Shown: one piece after another, positions 23,649 to 32,756 of the stretch | Numbering within the stretch: position 1 is the first letter of the stretch | How the letters are laid out: each line of letters begins with the position of its first letter | Notes under the pieces: generated by a model | Seen by the model: the letters and a program-made list of their open reading frames with translations, nothing else | Told to the model about the DNA's origin: nothing | The model's database searches: none | Made by a program: the position numbers and the translations under genes | Source: Fumia sp045615345 | GTDB lineage: Bacteria; Bacillota; Clostridia; Oscillospirales; Ruminococcaceae | NCBI GenBank assembly: GCA_045615345.1 | Contig: JAZLER010000035.1 | Span: forward strand, 1 to 52,221 | Direction: 5' to 3' | Length of the DNA stretch: 52,221 nt

Positions 23649-26321
23649 ATGCGTATAGATGAGTTTTTCTACAACCAGCCTGAGCCGAGCTTTATCGAAT
23701 GGATTAAATCTCCCGTGCACACCGCCCCTCCCGAAAGCTTTGGGCGAAAGGTAAAAAAAGACGGCGAAGCGTATGTCGGCGGCGCATATATAAACAAATG
23801 TCATCCCGAGTGGAAGGACGTCATTGAAAGCGCGACAAGTGATTTTGAGACCTTTCTTCGTGTGTGCGAGGTCTATGGTGACAAATATCCCATAAACATT
23901 GAATACAAGGACGGATTTTCAGAAGAGAGCTACTCTATTGTAGCAGAGAGTGACTCTTGTACCGTCTATTCCTCCGACTGTGAGGGGGCACGACGCGCTA
24001 TCTACTATCTTGAAGAAGAAATGATAAAGCGAGAGGGGCCTTTCTTACCCTTGGGTGAATGCGTGCGCAACTGTGTGATAACAAGGAGAATAACGCGAGG
24101 ATTTTTCTCCCCCACAAACCGCCCTCCGAAATTCGGTGACGAATTGCTTGACGAGATAGACTATTACCCCGAAAACTACCTCAGCCGTCTGGCGCACAAC
24201 GGAACGAACGGCTTGTGGATATACACGAGCTTTGCTCAGCTTGTCAACTCTCCCTATATGCCGAGTGACGAGGAAAGCTGTCAGAAGAGAATGGAAAAAC
24301 TCCGTCGCGTAGTCGAAAGATGCAAGAAATACGGTGTAAAAGTTTATATCTTCGCCATTGAGCCCATAGGCTTGCCAGAGGAAAAGCGTGAGCCCTATCG
24401 TGATATGCTCGGTCTTAACGACGAAAGTGGTGAAGGAATGCCGTTGCGTCCCTTCTGCCCTAGAATTAAAAAGACTCGGGAGCACGTTATCTATTGTCTT
24501 GAGTATATTTTCAAGACAATTCCCGAACTCGCGGGATACATCAGCATAACGGCAGGTGAGAGAGCTACCACCTGCGTGTCTGTCAGCGAATATATGGACT
24601 GTCCAAGATGTGGAAAGTATTCAAGAGGTGAAAATCTCGCATACAGCGTGGATATGATAAAGGAAGGACTTCGCAGAGCAGAAACGGGCGCGGAGTTCAT
24701 CAGTTGGACCTACGGCCACAGATATTGGTCTGACGACGACATCTGTGAGTACATAGAAAAAACACCTGAAGATATAGTAATAATGCAGAACTTTGAGGAC
24801 GGAGGACTTGACGACCAGCTCGGCAGAAAACGAATTGCCTGGGACTATTGGCTTTCGTATCCAGGTCCGTCCGATATGTTTGCTATGTCCGCCCGCAAGG
24901 CAACGGAGGGCGGAAAACGCGCGTACGCTAAAATGCAGGTATGCTCATCTCACGAGATGGCAACCGTGCCATATATCCCCGTCCCCGGAATACTTTTCGA
25001 CAAGTATAAGACGGCGAGAGAGCTTGGCGTGACGGGTATTATGGAGTGTTGGTATTTCGGAAACTACCCCTCGCTTATGAACAGAGCATCGACAGAACTG
25101 TCCTACCTTGAGGACTTCTCCGATAAATCGGCGTTCGTGCGGGAGCTTGCCGCCCGTCTCTATGGCGAAACGAAGGCAGACGCTATCTCTGCGGCCTGGG
25201 AGGAGTTTGAGAGAGGATACAGAAATTATCCTACAAATATAATGTTCAGCTATTACGGACCTATGCACGACGGTGTCGTATGGGAGCTTTCACCTATACC
25301 GAAAAACAACGCCCTTCCCCGATCCTGGCTTCTCCCTGACGTGCCCGACGGTGACAGAATAGGCGAGTGCCTTTTCCAGGGCCATAGTCTTGATGAGGCT
25401 ATAACGCTTGCGGACAGAATGAGCGAGTCCTGGGGACGTGGTATCGCTCTGTTGCCTTTGTCTGACGGTGACGAGCACAGAGCCTGCTCGGAGGCGATAG
25501 GCTTACTTATGAAGTCGGGAAGAAATATTCTTTCCTTCTACCGCTTGAGAGAGGCACTCGGCACAGAAAGTGCAGATGCTCTCACAACACTTGCCGAAAT
25601 GGAAACTATTATTTACAGGGAAATAGAAAATTCCGAAAAAATGATACGCCTGTGTGAGCTTGATCCGAGAATAGGATATCACTCCGAAGCAGAGGGATTT
25701 AAGTTCTTCCCCGAAAAGCTTTCGACAAGAATAGAAAAGCTCAAACACCTCTTTGACACCGAATTCAAGGATATAAGAGAAAGAATAGCGTCAGGCAAAA
25801 AACCACTCGGCTACTATTACGCCGAGGGTGAGGAATATTATCCTATCGGCCTCGATAAGGATAATATGGAAATGGTAAAAATCGACGAACACAGATCGTT
25901 TGGCGCGTATATAGATGGAGACGAGATAAAAATCGCCATCAGTTGTAAAAAGGGCGATCCCTTCTGCGTTTGCTTTGAGCTTCAGCTTTTCTTCCCAGAA
26001 AGCCTTGTAAAGTATTCCCCCGAAAATGGACTTTCACTCGGCCACTACGTCCTTTCACATCAGTCGGTGTTTGGAGAAGAAATGATAAAAAGTCAGCTTT
26101 CTGTGTGGAATTTGCAAACAAAAATTGACGGTGACAGAGCAGAGCATATGCTTTCTCTTACTGTGCCTAAGGAAAAGTGGAATCGCAAGACGGCAATAAA
26201 ACTCTTTATAGAAGTAGAGGATAAAATGTGGATTCCCGAGAGCGAGGATGTGGTAATTACTCTCGGCAAGGGCGACATTTCGCAGACCAGATTCGGATTT
26301 ATGTTGCCTCGACAAAAGTAA
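23649..26321 (+). CDS. GH20-like large glycosidase of unassigned family
   Basis: An 890-residue protein without signal peptide or membrane segments. Residues about 90-125 (YSIVAESDSCTVYSSDCEGARRA and following) resemble the zincin-like domain before GH20/GH67/GH84 catalytic barrels. Residues about 140-470 look like a TIM barrel: LSRLAHNGTNGLWIYTSF, YGVKVYIFAIEP, ISITAGERAT and FISWTYGHRYW. A C-terminal helical and beta region follows. A GH20-type Asp-Glu catalytic pair is not obvious; ITAGERA or MECWYFG may supply a carboxylate. Base use differs from the neighbours: visibly G+C-richer, with many GAG codons where they use GAA, which points to recent transfer. The ATG follows AAGGGGG. An AraC fragment begins at its stop codon. 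Confidence 0.75.
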   Translation: MRIDEFFYNQPEPSFIEWIKSPVHTAPPESFGRKVKKDGEAYVGGAYINKCHPEWKDVIESATSDFETFLRVCEVYGDKYPINIEYKDGFSEESYSIVAESDSCTVYSSDCEGARRAIYYLEEEMIKREGPFLPLGECVRNCVITRRITRGFFSPTNRPPKFGDELLDEIDYYPENYLSRLAHNGTNGLWIYTSFAQLVNSPYMPSDEESCQKRMEKLRRVVERCKKYGVKVYIFAIEPIGLPEEKREPYRDMLGLNDESGEGMPLRPFCPRIKKTREHVIYCLEYIFKTIPELAGYISITAGERATTCVSVSEYMDCPRCGKYSRGENLAYSVDMIKEGLRRAETGAEFISWTYGHRYWSDDDICEYIEKTPEDIVIMQNFEDGGLDDQLGRKRIAWDYWLSYPGPSDMFAMSARKATEGGKRAYAKMQVCSSHEMATVPYIPVPGILFDKYKTARELGVTGIMECWYFGNYPSLMNRASTELSYLEDFSDKSAFVRELAARLYGETKADAISAAWEEFERGYRNYPTNIMFSYYGPMHDGVVWELSPIPKNNALPRSWLLPDVPDGDRIGECLFQGHSLDEAITLADRMSESWGRGIALLPLSDGDEHRACSEAIGLLMKSGRNILSFYRLREALGTESADALTTLAEMETIIYREIENSEKMIRLCELDPRIGYHSEAEGFKFFPEKLSTRIEKLKHLFDTEFKDIRERIASGKKPLGYYYAEGEEYYPIGLDKDNMEMVKIDEHRSFGAYIDGDEIKIAISCKKGDPFCVCFELQLFFPESLVKYSPENGLSLGHYVLSHQSVFGEEMIKSQLSVWNLQTKIDGDRAEHMLSLTVPKEKWNRKTAIKLFIEVEDKMWIPESEDVVITLGKGDISQTRFGFMLPRQK

Positions 26322-26466
26322 CGTTGCCACTGTGAATCTTCTGGAAAACACCTCTTTGCCTGTTGGCGAAATCGCTCTCAGGTGTGGGTTTTGCGATATT
26401 GCCTATTTTTCACAATATTTTAAAAAGTATTTCGGAATAAGCCCCTCCGGATACAGAAGCTCATAA
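26320..26466 (+). pseudogene. Remnant of an AraC-family gene (second helix-turn-helix only)
   Basis: Reading from 26320 gives about 45 AraC-type residues: a LLENTSLPVGEIALRCGF segment, then DIAYFSQYFKKYFGISPSGYRSS and a stop at 26464-26466. This is the end of the AraC C-terminal domain in the standard frame, with no start codon, sensor domain or first HTH. The homology starts where the GH20-like frame stops, so an AraC gene was probably truncated by a deletion or by insertion of the G+C-rich segment. No ribosome site precedes it. Confidence 0.75.
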
Positions 26467-26499
26467 ATTTACAAAAAAGTCCGCATCTATAATCCATTA

Positions 26500-26528
26500 T
26501 TGCAAACAAATAAAAAATATGATAAAAT
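26500..26528 (+). promoter_or_regulatory. Promoter of the four-helix membrane protein gene
   Basis: TTGCAA (26500-26505), 17 bases, TAAAAT (26523-26528), 33 bases before the start codon. Confidence 0.5.
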
Positions 26529-26561
26529 ATTTAAAATATTTCTTTATCGGGTGGGATAAAA

Positions 26562-27281
26562 ATGACATTTTTAGCTATTGGTTTTGCGCTGGCAGCATTT
26601 GCAATAGGTGGTCCTGTCGGAGCAGCAATGTTCGGAATCGGTGGAATCGCATTCATATTCTATCTTAACTTCAGATTAGGCCCAAAACTTACTTTGATTG
26701 CAATTCCTGTTGCCATATTCGTATTTATTTGTATGTGGCTTGATGATTTTGTTGCGATGTATACAAAGCACTTACTTATATATGTGCCGATTTGTCTTAT
26801 CGTCACGGCAATAATCTGTAAAATCTGGCTTCAGGAAGATTATAAACACATTGTAATCGGTATAACTTTAGGATTTATGGTAGTTACAATGGCAGGGCTT
26901 TCCATCTGGATGTACGCGCCCAGACAATTCCCTCTTTCAAATAAAATCGACACCGTACAGGTTCAGCCTATGAACGAATCCATACAGGCGGTTTTCCCGA
27001 ACACCCCCGAAATGCAAGAACTTTTAGAGGATCTCGATAAAGTGGAAATGCGAGGAACCTTTAAGGAACTTACAAATTTCAAGGGGCTTAGCAATACATA
27101 CCGCCTGACATTTTTAAAGCAAAACGGCAAAGAAATTGACACCTATTATTTCTTAAGCAAACATTATATAGCGAAAGAATCGGGAAAAAAGCTCATTTAC
27201 TATCGTTGGCACGATGACAGCAAATTCCCGTATGACAAATTAGTTGAAATGTACGACTATGCAATCTCACTTGACAAATAA
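26562..27281 (+). CDS. Membrane protein of unknown function
   Basis: A 239-residue protein. Four hydrophobic segments lie within the first 130 residues (around 1-30, 40-60, 70-88 and 95-120), followed by a soluble C-terminal domain of about 110 residues that should lie on one face of the membrane (RLTFLKQNGKEIDTYYF, LIYYRWHDD). I do not recognise a family. GGGTGGGA precedes the ATG. It is transcribed alone, between its own promoter and a strong terminator. Confidence 0.75.
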   Translation: MTFLAIGFALAAFAIGGPVGAAMFGIGGIAFIFYLNFRLGPKLTLIAIPVAIFVFICMWLDDFVAMYTKHLLIYVPICLIVTAIICKIWLQEDYKHIVIGITLGFMVVTMAGLSIWMYAPRQFPLSNKIDTVQVQPMNESIQAVFPNTPEMQELLEDLDKVEMRGTFKELTNFKGLSNTYRLTFLKQNGKEIDTYYFLSKHYIAKESGKKLIYYRWHDDSKFPYDKLVEMYDYAISLDK

Positions 27282-27320
27282 AAATCATCACGGAAATATC
27301 CTTTCCGTGATGATTTTTAT
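27281..27320 (+). terminator. Strong terminator
   Basis: A 16-bp perfect stem (27281-27296 with 27302-27317), a 5-base loop and a T run. It begins at the last base of the stop codon and can also serve the convergent PHP gene. Confidence 0.85.
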
Positions 27321-27345
27321 TTGTATAGATTTATACCTTATACCT

Positions 27346-28185
27346 TTAAAACAATTTTCTTTGAATTTTTATTGAAATCGGCTGTCTTTTTTCGTAATAA
27401 TAAATATTTTCAAAACCTGTTTCCTTTAAAAAATCCACTGCTACATCAAAGTATTTTGAAGCATCTTTGCTGTAATGGGCATCTGAACCGAGTGTTATAA
27501 GTCTGCCACCCATATCGTAATATTTTTTGATTATCCCGCGTGTCGGTATAAAGTCGTCTAAAAGTTCGGTTGATGAGGTATTTACCTCAAGGGCTATACC
27601 CTTTTCAATAATCTTTTTAAGAATAATTTCTATCTTTTCGCTGTAAGGAGCAATATCAATTCCAAGTTTATATTTGCCGTTCGTATATCGGAAAACACCT
27701 GTAAGATGTGCAAGTATATCAAAATCTTCGGCATCAATCATAGTAATCATATCATCAAAATACGCATCGATGTATTCTATAACAGTTTCTATGGGAAGCA
27801 CTGAAAAATCTATTCTTGAATAAGCTTCTGCCATATCCTTGTATTTAACAAGATGAACAGACCCTAAAATCACATCGTAATCAACGGCTTCCATAAGCTT
27901 TTGATATATTTCCATATCCCAGAAACCTTCCCCAAGCTCCACACCGCTTAAAATTTTCATTTTACCTTCATATTTCTTTTTAAGCTCCTGAACAGTTTCA
28001 TAAGCCTTCACAATATGCGAACAACCGCCGGTTTCTTCGTTATACCAGGCAGTATCCAGATGATCCGTTACCGCAAAAATTGTGGTTCCTTTCTGCAATT
28101 GAGCCAGTACCATTTCTTCAATGGGACAAACCGAATCATGTGAGTTTTCCGAATGTGTATGCATATCTGCAAGGGCTTTTTTCAT
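27346..28185 (-). CDS. PHP-domain phosphoesterase (histidinol-phosphatase type)
   Basis: A 279-residue PHP protein. Metal-binding motifs are visible in order: DMHTHSENSHD at the N-terminus, VTDHLDTAW, GVELGE, GSVHLVK, DILAHLTG, LEVNTS and a final LGSDAHY. The set matches HisK-type histidinol-phosphate phosphatases, which act in histidine biosynthesis. No other his genes are nearby, so another phosphoester substrate is possible. AAGGAGAG precedes the ATG. Confidence 0.88.
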   Translation of the reverse strand: MKKALADMHTHSENSHDSVCPIEEMVLAQLQKGTTIFAVTDHLDTAWYNEETGGCSHIVKAYETVQELKKKYEGKMKILSGVELGEGFWDMEIYQKLMEAVDYDVILGSVHLVKYKDMAEAYSRIDFSVLPIETVIEYIDAYFDDMITMIDAEDFDILAHLTGVFRYTNGKYKLGIDIAPYSEKIEIILKKIIEKGIALEVNTSSTELLDDFIPTRGIIKKYYDMGGRLITLGSDAHYSKDASKYFDVAVDFLKETGFENIYYYEKRQPISIKIQRKLF

Positions 28186-28345
28186 AGTTCTCTCTCCTTG
28201 ACATTTTTATTGTCCAATGATATTATAACAAATATAATCATTTTGTTCAATCATCACTATGCGAATTGGGCAAAAATTCAAAAATCATACTTGCTTTGTG
28301 CCACTGAAAAATTGATGGATTAATACACGAATAGAGGAACCAGCT

Positions 28346-30361
28346 ATGATTCTAAAAAACAGTAATATCGAAATAGTCGTAGACGAAAAAACAGGCTATA
28401 CCGAAAGTATTGTAAACCCTTTGGACAGCTACTCTATGAACTGGGTTTTAGAAGAATCCAACTGGGGTTTTGCAGAAGGATTTGTGACAAAAGAAATTAA
28501 AACCGACAATAATAAAATAACTATCCTTTGCACCCGCGACAACTTGGAGCTTAATATCGAAAAAGAAATAACCGACAAAGGATATATTGAAACCTATTCT
28601 TTGAAAAATAACGACTTTGCTGATTTTTTTGTTACGAAAGAAAACTTCGGAATTCATTTTCCTTATCAATGCAACTACTCCCCTGCAAAAGACTGGAACG
28701 GCAACTATTTTGACGATATCAGAAGATATCAGAAAGACAAAGACCTTATAAACAAAACTTCCATAAATCATATATGGTGCGGCGATGACTGCGCATATAT
28801 ATATTCTGTAAAATTAAACGGAAAACCTCCCTATCTTGTAATGAATATGATTGAGGGTTCTTCCGATGATTACAGCATAAGCTATGATGTTGCAAGAACA
28901 AGTATAGGTGCCGCTTACAGAGGGGCAATAGTATGGCATATCAAAGACTGTGTTATACTCTCAGGTGAAACAAAAATCATAAAATTCAAATACAGTTTTT
29001 GCGATACTCCACCCCAAAACCTTGTTACCGCCGATAAATATTCAGCATTCCAGAACGAAGAAATCACCATTACAGCAAACAGTGATTTAACCGAAGCTGA
29101 AGTTTTCTGTGATAACACTTCATTTAAGCTTGAAAAATGCGGAAATATCTTAAAAAGGGAAATTTCCTTTGCCGAAACCGGTGAGAAAAAACTCGACATT
29201 CTCATCGGTAACAAGCATACTTTTATTTATGTAAATGTTTTGCCATCTGTCGAGGATATTTTGCAAAATAGAGCGCGTTTCATTGCTGAAAAACAGCAGT
29301 ATCACTGCGAGGGAAGCCCTCTTGATGGTGCTTACCTCATATATGACGAAGAAACAAATAACCTTTATTGCAAAAACAAGGAATGTGACCATAATGCCTG
29401 CAACGAAAGAATCGGTATGGGTGTTACAGTCTGCCGTGCTATCAACCTTGAATACGATGAAAAGCTTATGGAATCACTTAAAAAGCACCGTGCCTTTATC
29501 GAAAGAGAAATTTTTGATATCGACACGGGAATGGTATACAACAATATCGGCAAAAGTTCAAGGAGAATCCGCCCTTACAACTTCCCGTGGCTTGCGTGTT
29601 ACTATCTTGAATGGTTTGAACTCACAGGTGAAGTGCAGTGCATTATTAACGCTGTAAATATAATGTTCAAGTTTTTTGAAGTAACAAACCACAAAGAAAA
29701 CGCACAATGTATCGAAGCTGTAAGAATATATAACGGACTTAAATCCGTAAACCTTGACAACCTTGCTGAAAGATTTTTAGAAGAATTTTTAATGTATGTT
29801 GAAAATATAAGTAACATTTATCATTCTATTGAAAAGTATGGAGAATGTTCATGGTGCAGTGAACTTCCAAGCAATCTTGTTTCCTACACCTCCCAAGCCT
29901 GTATTTTGACAAAGGACAAAAAATATCTTGACCTTGCCACAGATTCTTTAAGTCTTATCAGAGCATTTTATGGGCATCAGCCCGATTTTCATCTTAACTG
30001 CATTCCCGTGCGTTATTGGGACAGATACTGGTTTGGCAAACGCCCTTCATACGGCGACCTTTTCCCACATTACTGGAGCGCACTTGCAGGCTGGGCTTTG
30101 GCGTGGTATGAGCTTGCAACCAAAGACAGTTCCTTTTCAAAAGAGATGAAAGCAAACTTTCTTGGAAACCTTTGTGTTTTCAAAGAAAACGGCTTTGCTT
30201 CAAACAACTATCTTTACCCTTACAAGATAACCCTTTATTCTTCAAGCCCCGATTATCATGACGATTATCTCAAGCCCGGCGTTTCCTACGGCAAAAACTA
30301 TGACAAATGGGCAAATGACCAGGACTGGGCGATATACTACGCTTCTTATTTTGTAAAATAA
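28346..30361 (+). CDS. Six-hairpin glycosidase-like protein of unrecognised family
   Basis: A 671-residue cytoplasmic protein. Residues 1 to about 220 form a beta-rich domain, and residues 225-300 an Ig-like segment (SAFQNEEITITANSDLTEAEVF). From about 310 the sequence is helical, with alternating aromatic-rich turns (FPWLACYYLEWFELTGEVQCI, YTSQACILTKDKKYLDLATDSL, HYWSALAGWALAWYELATKD), as in (alpha/alpha)6 barrels such as GH88, GH105 and related lyases. I cannot place it in a named family or identify catalytic acids. GAGGAA lies ahead of the ATG. Monocistronic, ending in a terminator. Confidence 0.7.
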   Translation: MILKNSNIEIVVDEKTGYTESIVNPLDSYSMNWVLEESNWGFAEGFVTKEIKTDNNKITILCTRDNLELNIEKEITDKGYIETYSLKNNDFADFFVTKENFGIHFPYQCNYSPAKDWNGNYFDDIRRYQKDKDLINKTSINHIWCGDDCAYIYSVKLNGKPPYLVMNMIEGSSDDYSISYDVARTSIGAAYRGAIVWHIKDCVILSGETKIIKFKYSFCDTPPQNLVTADKYSAFQNEEITITANSDLTEAEVFCDNTSFKLEKCGNILKREISFAETGEKKLDILIGNKHTFIYVNVLPSVEDILQNRARFIAEKQQYHCEGSPLDGAYLIYDEETNNLYCKNKECDHNACNERIGMGVTVCRAINLEYDEKLMESLKKHRAFIEREIFDIDTGMVYNNIGKSSRRIRPYNFPWLACYYLEWFELTGEVQCIINAVNIMFKFFEVTNHKENAQCIEAVRIYNGLKSVNLDNLAERFLEEFLMYVENISNIYHSIEKYGECSWCSELPSNLVSYTSQACILTKDKKYLDLATDSLSLIRAFYGHQPDFHLNCIPVRYWDRYWFGKRPSYGDLFPHYWSALAGWALAWYELATKDSSFSKEMKANFLGNLCVFKENGFASNNYLYPYKITLYSSSPDYHDDYLKPGVSYGKNYDKWANDQDWAIYYASYFVK

Positions 30362-30368
30362 CAAAAAT

Positions 30369-30393
30369 CCCCCGAACATTAGCTGTTCGGGGG
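30369..30393. terminator. Terminator between convergent genes
   Basis: A 10-bp G+C-rich perfect stem (30369-30378 with 30384-30393) and a 5-base loop. The T run is better on the minus strand, so it suits the DegV gene best and likely also serves the six-hairpin gene. Confidence 0.8.
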
Positions 30394-30398
30394 GTAAT

Positions 30399-31265
30399 TT
30401 ATCTGTGTTCGCCGATAAAGAACATAGCAAGTGTTCCGGGGCCTGAGTGAGAACCGATAATCGGTCCAATATTTGTAATCAAGGTCACATCTGCATTATA
30501 GCGTTCTTTCAATATATCTGCAAGACGCTTTGCATCGTCCTCACAATCAGCATGGGAAATAAAAATGGGAGTATTCTTTTCTTTATAAGAAAGCTCCTCG
30601 TATTTTGCCACCAACGCTTCAATTGCATTTTTTCTGCTACGGGCTGTGGATACTTTTATAAGATGTCCTTCACTGTCCATAAAAAGCACAGGCTTGATTC
30701 CGAGCACTCCGCCTGCAAAAGCAACCAAAGGACTTACCCTTCCGCCTCTTTTTAAGTATTCAAGGTCATCAACAGTAAACCAGATACAATGCTGTGAGAT
30801 AAGTGACTCTATGTATTGGGCATTTTCATTGAGAGTAGCACCCTCTTTTTTCTTTTCTACAGCCATATATACCATCATACCAAGGCCTGCAGATGCCGCA
30901 AGAGTATCCACAACGATAATTTTTCTTTCAGGATACTTTTCCCTTAATTCCTCAACTGCCATTCTTGCAGAATTGACAGTTGTGCTGAGTCCCGAAGAAA
31001 ATGCTACATATAAAATGTCATTGCCTTCTTTTAAAACAGTTTCAAAAGCTTCTTCAAAAGTAGCTGCATTTATAGCCGAAGTCTTTGGATGAGCACCTTT
31101 TTTCATACGGTCATAAAACTCTTTGTTTGAAATATCGCGGTTAATGTATTCTTTATCCTCACCTGCAAAAGTAAAGGTCATATCCGCATGCAAAACACCC
31201 CACTGTGCAAGTATTTCTGTGCTTACATCACAACCCGAATCAGTAAAAATAACATAATTATTCAT
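30399..31265 (-). CDS. DegV family fatty-acid-binding protein
   Basis: A 288-residue DegV protein. It has the N-terminal TDSGCDVS, the fatty-acid headgroup region PKTSAINAATFEEAFE, SSGLSTTVNSAR, DTLAASAGLG and the C-terminal GPIIGSHSGPGTLA with its conserved glycines. DegV proteins bind fatty acids and act as FakB-type partners of fatty acid kinase. The start overlaps the MarR gene by 8 bases with GGAG inside that gene, so the pair is coupled and MarR-controlled. Confidence 0.92.
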   Translation of the reverse strand: MNNYVIFTDSGCDVSTEILAQWGVLHADMTFTFAGEDKEYINRDISNKEFYDRMKKGAHPKTSAINAATFEEAFETVLKEGNDILYVAFSSGLSTTVNSARMAVEELREKYPERKIIVVDTLAASAGLGMMVYMAVEKKKEGATLNENAQYIESLISQHCIWFTVDDLEYLKRGGRVSPLVAFAGGVLGIKPVLFMDSEGHLIKVSTARSRKNAIEALVAKYEELSYKEKNTPIFISHADCEDDAKRLADILKERYNADVTLITNIGPIIGSHSGPGTLAMFFIGEHR

Positions 31266-31707
31266 ATTTATTCTCCTTTACAACATCGTCAAGGCTACAG
31301 CTTATAATATTAAGGCAACGATAAAATTCTGTCCTTTCATCATCTGATAAACCAAGACCTGTTTTTTCAAGAACATTTTCAATTTTATCGGAAATCTTTT
31401 TTCCGACCATTTCGCCTTTTTCGGTTAAAACAAGGGGGGTTTTATATCTCTTTGCACTTTTGGATTCACAGGTAATAAATTCATTTTTCTCAAGATAATC
31501 AAGCGCACGGGAAATGGTAGCTTTATCCTCTTCACAAAGCTCACAGAGGTCTGTTGCCGTTGCACCTTTGTTGGCATAAAGATGGTAAAGGCAGGAAACA
31601 TGGGCACTTCTTAATCCATATTCAGCCATTTCCTGATTTTTAATCTTTTTGATATTACGGCTTATTCTGTTGATAAGCACCGTAAAAACTTCAAATCTTT
31701 CGTTCAT
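31258..31707 (-). CDS. MarR-family transcriptional regulator
   Basis: A 149-residue winged-helix regulator. The recognition region is GATATDLCELCEEDKATISRALDYLEKNEFI, followed by the wing KRYKTPLVLTEKGE. The ATG at 31707 behind AAAGGGG is used rather than the longer frame to 31782, which runs through the operators. Its promoter carries two near-identical inverted repeats, so it very likely represses itself and the DegV gene. Ligand unknown; FabT-like control by fatty acids would fit the DegV partner (inference). Confidence 0.88.
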   Translation of the reverse strand: MNERFEVFTVLINRISRNIKKIKNQEMAEYGLRSAHVSCLYHLYANKGATATDLCELCEEDKATISRALDYLEKNEFITCESKSAKRYKTPLVLTEKGEMVGKKISDKIENVLEKTGLGLSDDERTEFYRCLNIISCSLDDVVKENKYE

Positions 31708-31726
31708 TATATACCCCTTTCCTCGA

Positions 31727-31783
31727 CTTGTTGAAATCTCAACAAGAAAAAGTATAGCACAAACTTGTTGAAATGTCAACAAA
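31727..31783 (-). promoter_or_regulatory. MarR-DegV promoter with two MarR operators
   Basis: Operator A (31727-31746) is a perfect 8-bp inverted repeat, CTTGTTGA-n4-TCAACAAG. Operator B (31764-31783) is the same except for its last base. Their centres are 37 bases apart. The minus-strand promoter is TTGACA (31774-31779), 17 bases, TATACT (31751-31756), with a TG extended -10. B covers the -35 and A lies just downstream of the -10. Confidence 0.85.
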
Positions 31784-31796
31784 TTTACGCCTCAGG

Positions 31797-31825
31797 TTGA
31801 CACTTCGCTGATTACAGCATATAAT
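31797..31825 (+). promoter_or_regulatory. Perfect sigma-A promoter of the EFR1 gene
   Basis: TTGACA (31797-31802), 17 bases, TATAAT (31820-31825). The MarR operator B ends 13 bases upstream, so divergent control is possible. Confidence 0.75.
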
Positions 31826-31854
31826 ATCCTTATATTTATTTATTGGAGGATTTT

Positions 31855-32625
31855 ATGATCTTATATTTTTCTGCAACAGGCAACACCGAATTTATTGCAA
31901 AAGAACTTGCAAAACGCCTTGAGGACGACTGCTTAAATCTTCTTGACCGCATAAAGCAAAAGGATTTTTCTCCCATCCGTTCTGAGAAACCTTTTATCGT
32001 ATGCGCACCCGTATATGTTTGTGAAATGCCGCGTTTTATGACAAAATACTTAAAAAAAGTCCCTTTGGAAGGCACTAATGATGTCTACTGTATTTTTACA
32101 AGTGGCGGTTATTGCGGTCCATCGGGAATACTTGCAAAACACCTTTTTAAAAGTAAAGGTATGAACTATATGGGTTATGGTGAATTTCAGATGCCAAGAA
32201 ATTATGTTGTTAACAACTCTTATCCTATGCTTGAACGAAAAGAGGCAGAAGAAAGAATTTTGGAGTCCTGCAACCGTATTGACGAGGTAGTATCTGACAT
32301 TTTAAACGGAAATGACCCCAAAACACGAAAAGTATCATTGTTTGAAACAATTATCACTGTTCCTTTCAATCCTTTCTGGTGCAAATATATGCTAAAATCC
32401 AAAGATTTTTTCAGCAAAGACTCCTGTATTGGCTGTGGAAAATGCGAAAAACTCTGTCCACTTAATAACATAAAGCTTGAAGGTAAAAAGCCTGTATGGG
32501 GTAAAGAGTGTACCCATTGTATGGCATGTATCAGTAACTGCCCTGTGCGTGCAATTGAATACGGCAACATCACCCAATGTAAAGAACCGTATAACTTCAA
32601 AAATCACAGTGATATAATCAAGTAA
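31855..32625 (+). CDS. EFR1-type flavodoxin-ferredoxin fusion
   Basis: A 256-residue electron carrier. The N-terminal flavodoxin-like half begins ILYFSATGNTEFIA, the FMN phosphate loop, with an APVYVCEMP segment. The C-terminal half has two [4Fe-4S] motifs, CIGCGKCEKLCP and CTHCMACISNCP. EFR1 proteins are common in anaerobic Clostridia and are thought to shuttle electrons between ferredoxin and flavin partners. The ATG at 31855 has GGAGG at 31845-31849; an in-frame TTG at 31843 lies within that site. Confidence 0.9.
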   Translation: MILYFSATGNTEFIAKELAKRLEDDCLNLLDRIKQKDFSPIRSEKPFIVCAPVYVCEMPRFMTKYLKKVPLEGTNDVYCIFTSGGYCGPSGILAKHLFKSKGMNYMGYGEFQMPRNYVVNNSYPMLERKEAEERILESCNRIDEVVSDILNGNDPKTRKVSLFETIITVPFNPFWCKYMLKSKDFFSKDSCIGCGKCEKLCPLNNIKLEGKKPVWGKECTHCMACISNCPVRAIEYGNITQCKEPYNFKNHSDIIK

Positions 32626-32677
32626 AAAACACAAAAAGCACCCTATAACATACACTCACAAGTTTCCCGTTACGGAT

Positions 32678-32699
32678 AAAAAATGAAGCATCATTTTTA
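32678..32699 (+). terminator. Weak AT-rich terminator-like hairpin
   Basis: An 8-bp stem (32679-32686 with 32691-32698), AT-rich, with an A-run/T-run context, about 50 bases after the EFR1 stop. Confidence 0.35.
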
Positions 32700-32756
32700 T
32701 TTAAACTGAAAATTATGCAAATCTGATTATTATAATTAATACGAGGTGATCAATTT

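Noticed and set aside
24045..25268. Long minus-strand frames inside the GH20-like gene
   Set aside because: G+C-rich coding DNA often leaves open antisense frames; none has a ribosome site or recognisable product.
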